This document shows positions 54,301 through 61,885 of a stretch of DNA of 64,000 nt, piece after piece (the first letter of the stretch is position 1; every line of letters begins with the position of its first letter). Position numbers and translations under genes: made by a program. The stretch comes from Eubacteriales bacterium (GTDB taxonomy: Bacteria; Bacillota; Clostridia; Lachnospirales; Lachnospiraceae). The stretch covers positions 1 through 64,000 of the forward strand of contig JAUNHC010000026.1 of the NCBI GenBank assembly GCA_030524175.1, read 5' to 3'. The notes below the pieces were generated by a model that worked only from the letters and a program-made list of their open reading frames with translations, ran no database searches and had not been told where the DNA came from.

Positions 54301-54472
54301 TTCGCATAGTCAGGGATGTAGAAATGTGAAAAACCGGAATGCCTATGCCAAGCAATAGAATTCCGGCTTCAATGGCATTTCGGATGTCCAGAGAGCCACC
54401 CATGATTTTCCACTTTTCTATAAAGTTGGGTGGCAGGAAGTGGACGTTTGACTGTTCCTCTTGATTGCTCAT
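51356..54472 (-). CDS. PrgI/VirB3-VirB4 fusion, conjugation ATPase
   Basis: A 1038-aa protein. Residues about 8-95 are a PrgI-like (VirB3-type) domain with two membrane helices. A very basic, Lys/Ser-rich linker follows (about 105-225), and then a VirB4 ATPase. Walker A is GCSGAGKT at about 672 and Walker B is AIYVDEVW at about 896, with the downstream FATQDINDF motif of the VirB4/TraC family. It powers substrate transfer and pilus or channel assembly at the inner membrane. The fusion fits the VirB4 group of clostridial ICEs. The linker is unusually long and charged. Confidence 0.9.
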   Translation of the reverse strand: MSNQEEQSNVHFLPPNFIEKWKIMGGSLDIRNAIEAGILLLGIGIPVFHISTSLTMRIIIYCFTGLPCGLLALIGIAGESLSAFLLNAIRFLFSRRKIYRSDFFPAPAKKHGSPRNKEHKSKPLREKKDPPPKPEPDFLKKKKIREHDLSTKKGIRRQAKDDIYNLKLEKKQHRSQEKLKKRADKLEAKKARRADSKRTSSSASPKPEKKSTKKDSSKSRKKRRKLILEDYLPVERIEHGIIFTKDHRYVKILEIEPINFLLRSAREQRGIIYSFMSYLKISPVKLQIKMISKKADINRHIAQSEKELEEEVNENCKALQRDYISFVKTLGSKEAVSRRFFLVFEYEPFNANRKTEEKEIIAELETAAQTTKTYLYQCGNEVIEHENENAFATDVLYALLNRNSCVDVPLPDRINQVLAGYVEQGRLDELDHIPPASFIAPEEVDFSHSSYVKINGLYHSYLLVPSNGYKSKVVAGWLSLLVNAGEGIDIDIYLQRQPKDKIQQRLGQQIRINRSKLKDASDTNSDFDDLDSAIRAGYYLKQGLANNEDFYYLNLLITITASSREELEWRLQEMKKLLISQDMNLHSCVFLQERGFLSTLPLASLDKKLFELSKRNVLTSGAASCYPFVSYSVCDDNGILLGVNKYNNSLVITDIFDSRQYKNANICICGCSGAGKTFTLQTMALRMRRKNIQVFIIAPLKGHEFYRACKNIGGEFIQISPASPHCINIMEIRKTDNSVNELLDGPTMDASALATKIQKLHIFFSLLIPDISHEEKQLLDEVLIRTYAEKGITHKNESLIDPQRPEQYREMPILEDVYNILIKSEDTKRLAHILNRLVHGSAASFNQQTNVDLSNKYTVLDISELTGSSDLLTVGMFVALDYVWDKAKENRTQEKAIYVDEVWQLIGSSSNRLAAEFVLEIAKIIRGYGGSAVFATQDINDFFSLEDGKYGKGIINNSKTKIILNLEDEEAQRVQSILHLSETEVMNITHFQRGNGLISTNNNNITVEFKASALEKELITTDRQELLEIVERKKKLAV

Positions 54473-54478
54473 AATGTG

Positions 54479-55042
54479 TTAGTCCTCCTTTTCTGGGGCT
54501 TTTGGGGCCACCGTTGTATCTGGATAGCCGCCTTCTGGCAGCTCTTCAACTTCCGAGGCAGATACTTCCGGGAGTTTCTCATCCCTTATCTTTTCGTAGG
54601 TAATAGTATCCTCTGAAAGCAAAAGCTTTTCCTCTCCAAACAAAAAGCGTCCATTTCGGTCACAATAAACGGGCAGAAATGTTTCATCGGACAGTTCAAA
54701 TATCAGCTTCACCTCATTTGCACTCGGATAGGTTGTCTGTTCGCTTAGAAAGGTAACGCTTGTTATATCGGAATTACCGGCAGATTGAAGATATTCAGGA
54801 AACAGAGACTGCAATTCCGTAATCTTGGCCTCTGCCATAAAATCTTTTAAATCCTCAAATCTTTGAAAAGTTATATCAGATTTCTTTTCCGGTAAAACAT
54901 CCGGCCTTTCCGTCAGGGTACTATCCGTTTGGACCTTTTTAGAAGAATGGTCTTCTTTTTTCAAAAACAAAGGCAGGACAATGCCTATAAAAATCAAGGC
55001 TGCAAATAAAATCACAGCCATTATCAATTTCTTTTTATCCAT
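54479..55042 (-). CDS. Membrane-anchored transfer protein (187 aa)
   Basis: A 187-aa protein with an N-terminal membrane helix (about 5-26) and an extracellular domain of mixed fold (TELQSLFPEYLQSAGNSDIT, VKLIFELSDETFLPVYC) ending in an acidic Pro-rich tail. It sits between VirB4 and the wall hydrolase, where ICEs usually encode a small channel or lipoprotein-like component. Family name not certain. Confidence 0.6.
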   Translation of the reverse strand: MDKKKLIMAVILFAALIFIGIVLPLFLKKEDHSSKKVQTDSTLTERPDVLPEKKSDITFQRFEDLKDFMAEAKITELQSLFPEYLQSAGNSDITSVTFLSEQTTYPSANEVKLIFELSDETFLPVYCDRNGRFLFGEEKLLLSEDTITYEKIRDEKLPEVSASEVEELPEGGYPDTTVAPKAPEKED

Positions 55043-55053
55043 GATACGCTCCT

Positions 55054-56865
55054 TTATTTACTGTCGAAAATCCAGTAGGCCCTGGCTGTACTGTGAATTT
55101 CGCTCATCATATCAAACTCTCGGTTTATGTAATTCTTAGAGTTGCTGTCATTAGGGTCATTTACCAATACCTTTCCTGAAGCAGTAATCCCACGTAAAAC
55201 AATAAAATGCCCGCCGGATGTAAACAGTCCAGGACTTTGTGAGGAGATTACAGGATGCCCTGTGGAGAGAGCCTGTAACACTTCATTGGCATCATTGGTC
55301 TGCCGGACACTGCCACATCCAAAATGGGCAGCTGCCGCTTCAAAATAGGACCAATAAGTTCCCGCCCCTGGCATATAGTAGGAATTTCCGCACCATGCGA
55401 CTGCATCCACCGGTGTAATCGTTGTCCCCGTCAGATAGCTGGCAATCATCGCAAAGCTGGTGGGACCGCATCCGCTGGAGGCAATGGAACCTCCGCCATA
55501 AGGGATGTCACTGTAATCTGTCTGTAGGTAATGGGGAATCTGCATTCCGTTTGCTGGGTAGGTTCCACTGCCTCCGCTGGTTATGACATAATAGCGAAGC
55601 ACGTGGTCCACATATTCTTTATCTCCATAGACAGAGTAATGCCAGTTTGGACGTGCACACATCATATCAGAAAATGCAATGGCGTTTTCCTTTGTGTAGC
55701 CTCCATCCCGCTCAATAGCCCAGTCAATGTAACCAGAACCATAATTGTACCCCTGAAGGGCCAGCTTGATGCGGTCCAGATCCGTAGGGCCGGTGCATCC
55801 AGCTTTATCCAGTGCATACTTTAGTTCCTGAATCCCGCACTCAATGCTGTATTCCGGGTCTGTAATGCCGTTTGGAACATGGGGATAACGAGTGTTAAAT
55901 GCTCCTTCCGCTGCTTGCATGACATCCGGGACAAGCCCGCCGGATTCCTGCATCATGACTGCGAGAATGAGCTCTACATATTGTTCCATTCCATAACGGG
56001 CAGCAAGGCGTTCTACGATAGGACGGTAAGCAAGCACAGCATCTGATACATTGGCTGTGGCTATGCCATCACTATTCGTTCCGCCTAAAAACAAAGTCAG
56101 ATTTTCGGCGTAATCTGCCGCAAATTCTTTCTGCTTGTCCGTCAGCTCAAACACATGATCTGCAAAATAGCTGTCCCCCTGATATTTCACGGTAAATATA
56201 TGTTCCGTTACTGTAACGGTTTGAGTGACCGGCTCAGTGCTTCCTTCGGCTCCTGATTCTATCTCCGCTTCACCCGGCTGCACGGTTACTTCTACAGTAT
56301 GGGTTTCCGTACGCTCTCCATAGGTGAAAAGTTCTTCCTTATGTGACCGGATGATTCGTTTCAATTCCCCAATATTGATTTCCTTCCAATTATTCTTGCT
56401 GGCACAGAACTGGGAAATGAGCTGATTAGCATTAATAGAAATGGAATAAGCATAAGGGTCATTAATACTTCCTGTATGTCCCTCCGGAAGGCTGTTAATC
56501 GCTGCATTTATCTGAGACAGCAAGTCATCATGGCTTTCTGTCAGCACTTCCACAATGGCAGTACGGGCTTCCTGAATATTGCTGCTGATGGTTCCATTAT
56601 TATTCCAGACATCGGAAGCTTCAGCCAGATTCCCAAATATCAGAGAAGGAAGCATTAATAGAAAGATGACTGGCATCAACAGGATTACGCTGAGAACCAG
56701 TGCGGCTTTTTTAATCTTGCTGCGGTTATCCCATGCGATGCTGGCAAATGCGCCAACAGGACCTCCGGCAGCAAATGATTTAGCCCCTTTTAGCAAGGAG
56801 GAGGAAATGCTGGCCATGGTCGTACCGGTATGTAATGTCTCTTGGAGATCATTTTGCTGACTCAT
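55054..56865 (-). CDS. Bifunctional cell-wall hydrolase (lysozyme-like plus C39-like peptidase)
   Basis: A 603-aa VirB1-type protein. One membrane helix lies at about 53-75. A lysozyme-like domain at about 285-410 has its catalytic Glu in MMQESGG, and a C-terminal C39-like cysteine peptidase spans about 440-600 (Cys about 464 in SSGCGPTSFAM, His about 552 in GGHFIVL, Asn in VNDPND). It locally opens peptidoglycan so the conjugation channel can pass. Most ICE counterparts carry an NlpC/P60 peptidase. The C39-like domain here is a less common combination. Confidence 0.85.
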   Translation of the reverse strand: MSQQNDLQETLHTGTTMASISSSLLKGAKSFAAGGPVGAFASIAWDNRSKIKKAALVLSVILLMPVIFLLMLPSLIFGNLAEASDVWNNNGTISSNIQEARTAIVEVLTESHDDLLSQINAAINSLPEGHTGSINDPYAYSISINANQLISQFCASKNNWKEINIGELKRIIRSHKEELFTYGERTETHTVEVTVQPGEAEIESGAEGSTEPVTQTVTVTEHIFTVKYQGDSYFADHVFELTDKQKEFAADYAENLTLFLGGTNSDGIATANVSDAVLAYRPIVERLAARYGMEQYVELILAVMMQESGGLVPDVMQAAEGAFNTRYPHVPNGITDPEYSIECGIQELKYALDKAGCTGPTDLDRIKLALQGYNYGSGYIDWAIERDGGYTKENAIAFSDMMCARPNWHYSVYGDKEYVDHVLRYYVITSGGSGTYPANGMQIPHYLQTDYSDIPYGGGSIASSGCGPTSFAMIASYLTGTTITPVDAVAWCGNSYYMPGAGTYWSYFEAAAAHFGCGSVRQTNDANEVLQALSTGHPVISSQSPGLFTSGGHFIVLRGITASGKVLVNDPNDSNSKNYINREFDMMSEIHSTARAYWIFDSK

Positions 56866-56868
56866 GCA

Positions 56869-57822
56869 CTACACCCGATCTTTCCGCTGCGGTGTAGGAG
56901 GAAGTTTTTGCACAATAGACTGATGATAAGCAATCTTTCCATCTTCCGCTTCATAAGGCTTTCGCTCTACAGCATTCTGGGCATATTGCTTATACCATGT
57001 GGCGCCATCGGCAGAAGTGACTGTTTCGTAATCCCCGCTGCTTGGCTTCATGTACTGGTCTGCATGGTACATGGCAAAGTCCCGGTTTCCATCCGCTGTC
57101 TGTTCGGTTCCGGTCATCTTACCGCCGCCGATTTCCATATTGGTGTAAGATGGAATTTTCGGACTGCCATCTGTGTTGGATGTCCCATTGCTATTCTCCG
57201 AGGTAAGTCCCATATAAGAAGTAAATGCTTTTGCAGCTTCATCCCCTTGAATAGAACCCACCTGTTTATAGTCTCCCTTGGCAATATTTCCAATGACTTG
57301 ATTGGCAAAGTTTCCACCTTTATTTAATGAAGATTCATAAACAGAGCCGCCTAAACCGCCACTGGAATAGCCTGTCGCATGATTGACGGCGCTGCGTTCG
57401 ACTTGACGCCCTACAGAGCCAGCCAGCCCACCGGAGAGAAAATCCCCGCCTACTGCAGCAGAACCAGGAGTGGATGCAGAAGGACCGGAACCGCCACGGT
57501 GAAATCCTCCACCTCCACGAAGGGCACCGGAGAGTCCACGGCCGGCAATCATCAGCTCTGCGAGCATATTCCCCCCTGTATTACCGACATTGATACCGAG
57601 AGTTGCCAGAAAGGAATCAATCTTCTGACTTACTTTCAGGAATGCAATAGCACACAGGAACCAGATGAACACATTCCCGGTGACAACCTCCTTCCCTTGG
57701 GATGCTACAGCTTCTTCCACCTGTGCATCCGTGATAGTTTCTGCAAATACGGTTATAGAGCTAAACATTAAAGAGCAGAAAAGCACTATAACCAGAATTG
57801 CGTATTTTTGTTTTCGTTTCAT
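56869..57822 (-). CDS. Secreted or membrane transfer protein, glycine-rich
   Basis: A 317-aa protein with a signal peptide (about 1-30), one or two further hydrophobic segments (about 50-75) and a long Gly/Ser-rich soluble tail. It immediately follows the VirB6-like gene and may be the detached C-terminal part of a TrbL/VirB6 protein. AAGGAGG before ATG 57822 sets the start. Confidence 0.6.
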   Translation of the reverse strand: MKRKQKYAILVIVLFCSLMFSSITVFAETITDAQVEEAVASQGKEVVTGNVFIWFLCAIAFLKVSQKIDSFLATLGINVGNTGGNMLAELMIAGRGLSGALRGGGGFHRGGSGPSASTPGSAAVGGDFLSGGLAGSVGRQVERSAVNHATGYSSGGLGGSVYESSLNKGGNFANQVIGNIAKGDYKQVGSIQGDEAAKAFTSYMGLTSENSNGTSNTDGSPKIPSYTNMEIGGGKMTGTEQTADGNRDFAMYHADQYMKPSSGDYETVTSADGATWYKQYAQNAVERKPYEAEDGKIAYHQSIVQKLPPTPQRKDRV

Positions 57823-57835
57823 TTTGACCTCCTTC

Positions 57836-58546
57836 CTATAATGAGAGCGGATTGGAGATAAAAGCCCCCACCATACTTGTGAAAAGGCGCAGGCACCACG
57901 CATTCATCAGCAGCAAAAAGAACTGTCCACCCAGCATCCGGCACCAAGATTTAAAGATGTTCCCGGTTGTCTGGCTGGAACCGGTGGCAAATGCAACAGG
58001 TGCAGTATAGATGAGTACGCCTAAAAGGATATAGCGTTCTGCAGCCTCAAATAGCAGCTTGATATAATTCCAAGCCAGAATAAGGACTAAGATTAAGGCA
58101 ATCAGAGCAATGGCCCCGTTGGCACACACCCCCAAGATTACCGTAACCACAGAGTTAAAGTCTGCGAACTGGATAGGAGGAAGCTCTTCCGTCAATATCC
58201 AGTTGTATGGTGTACCGGCAATCCCAAGGAGCAGATCTACGATATCCTTGGCATAAAATACCAGAAAGATGAAAATGAAACTCCTGAGGGACAATTTAAT
58301 AGGATCCTCTGCTTCAATACCTGCGCCCATAAAGTAGTTTTTAAAAAGCTGCCATACCCAGTTCAGCATGATCAGCCCGATAGCCAGTGCCACAAAAATT
58401 TGGTACAGCGTCTCAGCTGCGGGAAAGTAGCGGAGAAAAGTATCCATAGAACATCCCAGTGCGCCGAGTGTTGAGGTCGTAATCAGATCAAGAATATTCA
58501 TCACCTGTTCGGCAATCCATTCTACGATTCCATCGAGTATACCCAT
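57836..58546 (-). CDS. VirB6/TrbL-like polytopic channel protein
   Basis: A 236-aa protein with about six membrane helices (for example FVALAIGLIMLNWVWQLFKN and IALIALILVLILAWNYIKLL), the profile of VirB6/TrbL inner-membrane channel components in Gram-positive ICEs. It lies between the pilin-like gene and the Gly-rich protein. Confidence 0.75.
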   Translation of the reverse strand: MGILDGIVEWIAEQVMNILDLITTSTLGALGCSMDTFLRYFPAAETLYQIFVALAIGLIMLNWVWQLFKNYFMGAGIEAEDPIKLSLRSFIFIFLVFYAKDIVDLLLGIAGTPYNWILTEELPPIQFADFNSVVTVILGVCANGAIALIALILVLILAWNYIKLLFEAAERYILLGVLIYTAPVAFATGSSQTTGNIFKSWCRMLGGQFFLLLMNAWCLRLFTSMVGAFISNPLSL

Positions 58547-58567
58547 GTTGCTTCCCCCTTTCCGTAC

Positions 58568-58945
58568 CTATCCATTCCACTGCCCGCCGGCAAAGAAGGG
58601 AGTGATGTAAGCCATAATGAAGCCTAATCCGTTTAAGATGGCCCAAGTAATGATGATACGCTTCAGCCAGGCACGGGATTCATCCACGGTCTTGCCGCTC
58701 TTGGAAAAGTTCATGAGAAGAAGGGCAACCGATGCAGTGACTACGGCCGCAATGGTAGAAATCAGGACAATCTGATTGTAGACATCCTTCATAATTTCGG
58801 TTGCTTTGTCCCATACCGTTGCTGCAAACACAGGTTGTACGCTTCCAAGTAAAAGCGTAGTAAAAAGAAATGCGGTATACAGCATACGGCCTGCATTAAT
58901 ACGGTGTTTTATGGGAGAAAGCGAGGGCTTTATATTTGGTTTCAC
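58568..58945 (-). CDS. VirB2/TrbC-like pilin subunit
   Basis: A 125-aa protein with an N-terminal signal peptide (cleavage predicted after VFA near residue 43) and two hydrophobic helices, typical of VirB2/TrbC pilins. GTG 58945 is the start, set by AAGGAGG nine bases upstream. It is the first gene of the conjugation operon, downstream of three terminator hairpins. Confidence 0.75.
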   Translation of the reverse strand: MKPNIKPSLSPIKHRINAGRMLYTAFLFTTLLLGSVQPVFAATVWDKATEIMKDVYNQIVLISTIAAVVTASVALLLMNFSKSGKTVDESRAWLKRIIITWAILNGLGFIMAYITPFFAGGQWNG

Positions 58946-58960
58946 GTAAAGTACCTCCTT

Positions 58961-58990
58961 AAAAGCCGGGGCAGGAAATAAAGCCCCGGC
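58961..58990 (-). terminator. Leader terminator 3 of the conjugation operon
   Basis: On the minus strand GCCGGGGC pairs with GCCCCGGC and is followed by TTTT, just upstream of the ribosome site of the pilin gene. Confidence 0.75.
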
Positions 58991-59041
58991 ATTGCTTATA
59001 GTTTCCGAGCCTCTTGATATGTGCCAAACGTCCTGCACAAT

Positions 59042-59072
59042 AAAAAGACAGCCTGGTCAATCAGACTGTCTT
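59042..59072 (-). terminator. Leader terminator 2 of the conjugation operon
   Basis: On the minus strand AAAGACAGTCTGA pairs with CAGGCTGTCTTT and runs into TTTTTA. No gene ends here on this strand. Confidence 0.8.
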
Positions 59073-59114
59073 TCTGAAAAATATAAAGTTATACAGAAAC
59101 TTCACCTCCCGCAT

Positions 59115-59165
59115 CAAAAAATGCAGCATGTCCCGGAAACAGAGGCAATTTCCGGTATGCTGCAT
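59115..59165 (-). terminator. Leader terminator 1 of the conjugation operon
   Basis: On the minus strand ATGCAGCAT with inner CCGGAAA pairs with TTTCCGG and ATGCTGCAT, followed by TTTTTT. It is a strong hairpin about 30 bases after the predicted promoter. Confidence 0.85.
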
Positions 59166-59195
59166 CTTCGTCTGCATATAATTTTGACAATATCA

Positions 59196-59224
59196 ATTCT
59201 ATCATGAGGATTTTACCGGCTCAA
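59196..59224 (-). promoter_or_regulatory. Candidate promoter of the conjugation operon
   Basis: TTGAGC and TAGAAT with a 17-base spacer on the minus strand, directly upstream of the three-terminator leader. Confidence 0.5.
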
Positions 59225-59235
59225 TCGCAGAAACG

Positions 59236-59270
59236 TGCCAGTTTAAGACAAACACATGCCAACTTAATGA
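59236..59270. repeat. Two 21-bp-spaced direct repeats beside the tra promoter
   Basis: TGCCAGTTTAAGAC (59236-59249) and TGCCAACTTAATGA (59257-59270) repeat with a 21-base period, two helical turns, and lie just upstream of the -35 of the tra promoter. They could be sites for an activator or for the XRE protein encoded at 59398. Confidence 0.55.
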
Positions 59271-59397
59271 CCAACGCTTATAGAGTTGCAATGACAATTC
59301 TGACAGATACTGTATGAGGTAAAGAAAACAAAATATACTAAATAGAATAAACCAACACTAGAAGTATTATACGAGACAGACTTATGGGAGGTGCACA

Positions 59398-59718
59398 ATG
59401 AAGGGGATTGGGAAGAAGATACAGAAATATAGGGAAGCGGCTGGGCTTACACAGGAACAGCTTGCAGAGAAGGTAGATATCAGTACCAATTATATTGGTG
59501 CGATTGAACGGGAAGTGAAAACACCTACATTGTCACTTTTTGTAAAGATTCTGATTTGCTTGGGAGCAGAACCCAACGACATACTGGCTGAAGTTATCCC
59601 ATTGAAAACAAAGGAGCAGTGTTCTGACCTTGAGAAACGGATCAAGGCATTGCCAATCAGAAAACAGAAAAAAGTGCTTCGCATTTTTGAGGTTATCCTC
59701 GAGGAAGCAGAAAAATAA
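59398..59718 (+). CDS. XRE-family regulator
   Basis: A 106-aa protein with an N-terminal Cro/CI-type HTH (YREAAGLTQEQLAEKVDIST, YIGAIEREVKTPTLSLF) and a helical C-terminal tail. TGGGAGG precedes ATG 59398. It is divergent from the conjugation operon with shared upstream DNA holding the direct repeats, so it is a good candidate for the operon regulator. Confidence 0.82.
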   Translation: MKGIGKKIQKYREAAGLTQEQLAEKVDISTNYIGAIEREVKTPTLSLFVKILICLGAEPNDILAEVIPLKTKEQCSDLEKRIKALPIRKQKKVLRIFEVILEEAEK

Positions 59719-59880
59719 CAGGGCTGTCTGCATAAGTTGCAGGCAGCTTTATTAGAATTATGATAGGTAATATAATACTGGTAAAAATTAGAAATAAGCA
59801 ATATATGATGAAAAACTCTCTTAGATTTGATATAGTAACACTAATGGCGTTGGTATACTAAATCTAGGAGGAACATTTAT

Positions 59881-60594
59881 ATGAAGAAAAGATATGCTGG
59901 AATGGTTGGGGGAATTGCATTTTCATTAGGAATACTGCTTGGTTTGGCAGGTGGGAACCAAAGAGGCTGGCAGGAAGCAACGGCTAGAGGTTCATCAAAT
60001 CAGAGGACATGGGAACGCAAACAAGTATCGCCTGCAAAGAGCAAATTAAAGGATGTAAAAAAATGCTGGCTATGTGGAAATGATAATCGAAGTCTGATGG
60101 GGTATTTCCGAAAGTTTGATGGTTTGGGAATCATTTGTGTTAATAACTGGTATGTCTTGGATATGAGAATCCGGAATCAGGGTGATAACGGAGAATTCAC
60201 AGAGGGATCTGGCGGCACACATAGTGGATATACCAGTACCGGCGAGGGGGGATGTGTTTTTTCAACAGAGCAGATGTCTGATCGTGGATTATCAAGAACA
60301 AAAATCACATACGGTGAGGATGGTATATTTGATATCAAGAATGTGCAAAAGCATTTATGCCAGACATGTCTGGATAAGCTCATAGCGGCAATGGAGAGTT
60401 ATGGATATGAAAATGAAAAGGCTGCACCAAAGGATTTGTGTATCGTAGATTTTCAGACACTGGAACTATACTCCTTGCAGGAGCACAATATATCTCATTT
60501 TATAAGGGATTATTATGTACAAATGGATGTTGACGAGGAGGAAGCAACTGTGATGGCTGTTTATGCCCCTGTGTTGGAGAATGGGGAAAAGTAG
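59881..60594 (+). CDS. Membrane-anchored protein with CxxC motifs (237 aa)
   Basis: A 237-aa protein with one N-terminal membrane helix (about 6-24) and a soluble domain holding two Cys pairs (CWLCGND at about 62 and CQTCLDK at about 160), likely a metal or redox site. AGGAGG before ATG 59881. No named family recognised. It is one of three small plus-strand genes of unknown link to transfer. Confidence 0.6.
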   Translation: MKKRYAGMVGGIAFSLGILLGLAGGNQRGWQEATARGSSNQRTWERKQVSPAKSKLKDVKKCWLCGNDNRSLMGYFRKFDGLGIICVNNWYVLDMRIRNQGDNGEFTEGSGGTHSGYTSTGEGGCVFSTEQMSDRGLSRTKITYGEDGIFDIKNVQKHLCQTCLDKLIAAMESYGYENEKAAPKDLCIVDFQTLELYSLQEHNISHFIRDYYVQMDVDEEEATVMAVYAPVLENGEK

Positions 60595-60701
60595 CGGAAA
60601 CATCTGTTTTTGTTTCATTACCTATGGGAAAATGGTATAATTATTTATTATAGAAAACAATCTGTGTATTGGAAAATTAGAATTTGATGGAGAAAATGAA
60701 A

Positions 60702-60872
60702 ATGAAAAACAAATATCTGTGGTTGTGTTTTTTAAGTCTACTTCTATTATCAGGAACACTTTTGGTTGACCGCTTTATCGTACCTGTACCTGTTTGGTTG
60801 GCCGTTATCAATATAATTGTAGCCTTCTGCGTATTTGTTACATTTTTGATTATAAGCCATAGAAAAAAATGA
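60702..60872 (+). CDS. Small two-helix membrane protein (56 aa)
   Basis: Two hydrophobic helices separated by RFIVPVP and a basic end (SHRKK). GGAG at 60689-60692 supports ATG 60702; nearby ATGs at 60687 and 60696 are alternatives. Function unknown. Confidence 0.5.
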   Translation: MKNKYLWLCFLSLLLLSGTLLVDRFIVPVPVWLAVINIIVAFCVFVTFLIISHRKK

Positions 60873-60917
60873 ACCATTCGCAGACCAACAAATCGGTATT
60901 CGGCAGGGAGAAAAGAC

Positions 60918-61370
60918 ATGGCAAAAGCATTACTTGTAATTGATTTGCAAGAGGGTTACATAGAAAAATACCCATCTTTATTACTTGCTTGCGTAAATGA
61001 GAGGATTCAAAGGGCAACTGCTGACAAGGAGCTTATTGTATATGTAAAAAACACAAAAAGGCTTAGGAGTGGCAGAAAGACAAATGAGTTGGCTGAGAAT
61101 TTGAACATCTGCTCTGAATATATCATATGCAAAGAAACAGCCAGTGCTTTTTCTAATCCTGAGTTACAAGAAATTTTGAAGCAAAATCAGATTACAGAAA
61201 TTGAGATTGTGGGCATTGACGGCAATTCCTGTATAAAAAGTACCGCAATAGATTCCGTTCAAAATAGCTATAAAACGGTATTGCAGTATGAGTATATAGG
61301 GGTACAGAATGTCAAACGATTTGAAACGACAAAAGTATCACTTTTAGAGAAAGGAATTATTATAAAATAG
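60918..61370 (+). CDS. Isochorismatase-family cysteine hydrolase
   Basis: A 150-aa protein with Asp in LLVIDLQEGY, Lys in ICKETASAF and Cys in IDGNSCIKSTA, the family triad. It is shorter than and only distantly related to the one at 7936. Substrate unknown. It begins 45 bases after the small membrane protein, with GGGAG before ATG 60918. Confidence 0.8.
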   Translation: MAKALLVIDLQEGYIEKYPSLLLACVNERIQRATADKELIVYVKNTKRLRSGRKTNELAENLNICSEYIICKETASAFSNPELQEILKQNQITEIEIVGIDGNSCIKSTAIDSVQNSYKTVLQYEYIGVQNVKRFETTKVSLLEKGIIIK

Positions 61371-61548
61371 TCAAATTCCAGTTTGACGATGTGATTCGTT
61401 TGATTTACATATGATATCATCATTGACCAGCATAATTTTATGTAAAGACAGTCGTGTTACAATTTTAACATCAATATATAGCCTCAATATAAGTAAAAAA
61501 TAATAGGAATGTTGTTAGTATTGGTTAATTAGCAAGTAAAAGGGGGAC

Positions 61549-61577
61549 TTGATTTCTCTCATCCCCCGGTGTATAAT
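61549..61577 (+). promoter_or_regulatory. Promoter of the antisense RNA
   Basis: TTGATT and TATAAT with a 17-base spacer, directed toward the terminator at 61636-61678. No protein-coding sequence follows it. Confidence 0.75.
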
Positions 61578-61583
61578 CAAAAC

Positions 61584-61679
61584 AGAAAAGGTAATCAGAT
61601 GCAAGATCTGATGCCCTCAGTTGAGTAACTATTTAAGAAATAGCATCTACTTTGGACGGTGGGATGCTATTTCTTTTTG
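61584..61679 (+). ncRNA. Candidate antisense antitoxin RNA (about 95 nt)
   Basis: From the consensus promoter at 61549-61577 a transcript would end at a strong terminator (AGAAATAGCATC pairing with GATGCTATTTCT, then TTTTT, 61636-61678). Its 3' end overlaps the last codons of the small toxin gene on the opposite strand, the arrangement seen in txpA/RatA-type type I systems. Expression is not shown by sequence alone. Confidence 0.65.
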
Positions 61680-61753
61680 TTATGCCGATTATCTATGTAA
61701 GCCAGTGCCGTAAAAACAACGAGCAGTAGTGTTAATACTTCCATTGTATTCAT
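61667..61753 (-). CDS. Small hydrophobic type I toxin-like peptide (28 aa)
   Basis: A 28-aa peptide, one hydrophobic helix (MEVLTLLLVVFTALAYID) and a basic tail (NRHNKKK), closely fitting TxpA/holin-like type I toxins of Firmicutes. GAGGGTG lies six to seven bases before ATG 61753; an inner ATG at 61744 is an alternative. It has its own promoter at 61829-61857 and an antisense RNA on the other strand. Confidence 0.7.
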   Translation of the reverse strand: MNTMEVLTLLLVVFTALAYIDNRHNKKK

Positions 61754-61828
61754 GGGCATCACCCTCTTTCTAAAAACTAGAGGGCATAATCGAAATGCAT
61801 CCGTTCTTTCCCGCTTGATTATTTAATT

Positions 61829-61857
61829 AGTATAGCACAGCCTTTTTTGTACAGCAA
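61829..61857 (-). promoter_or_regulatory. Promoter of the toxin-like peptide
   Basis: TTGCTG and TATACT with a 17-base spacer on the minus strand, giving a toxin leader of about 70 bases. Confidence 0.65.
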
Positions 61858-61885
61858 TATGATAGAGGTCTTTTCAAACACCTTA

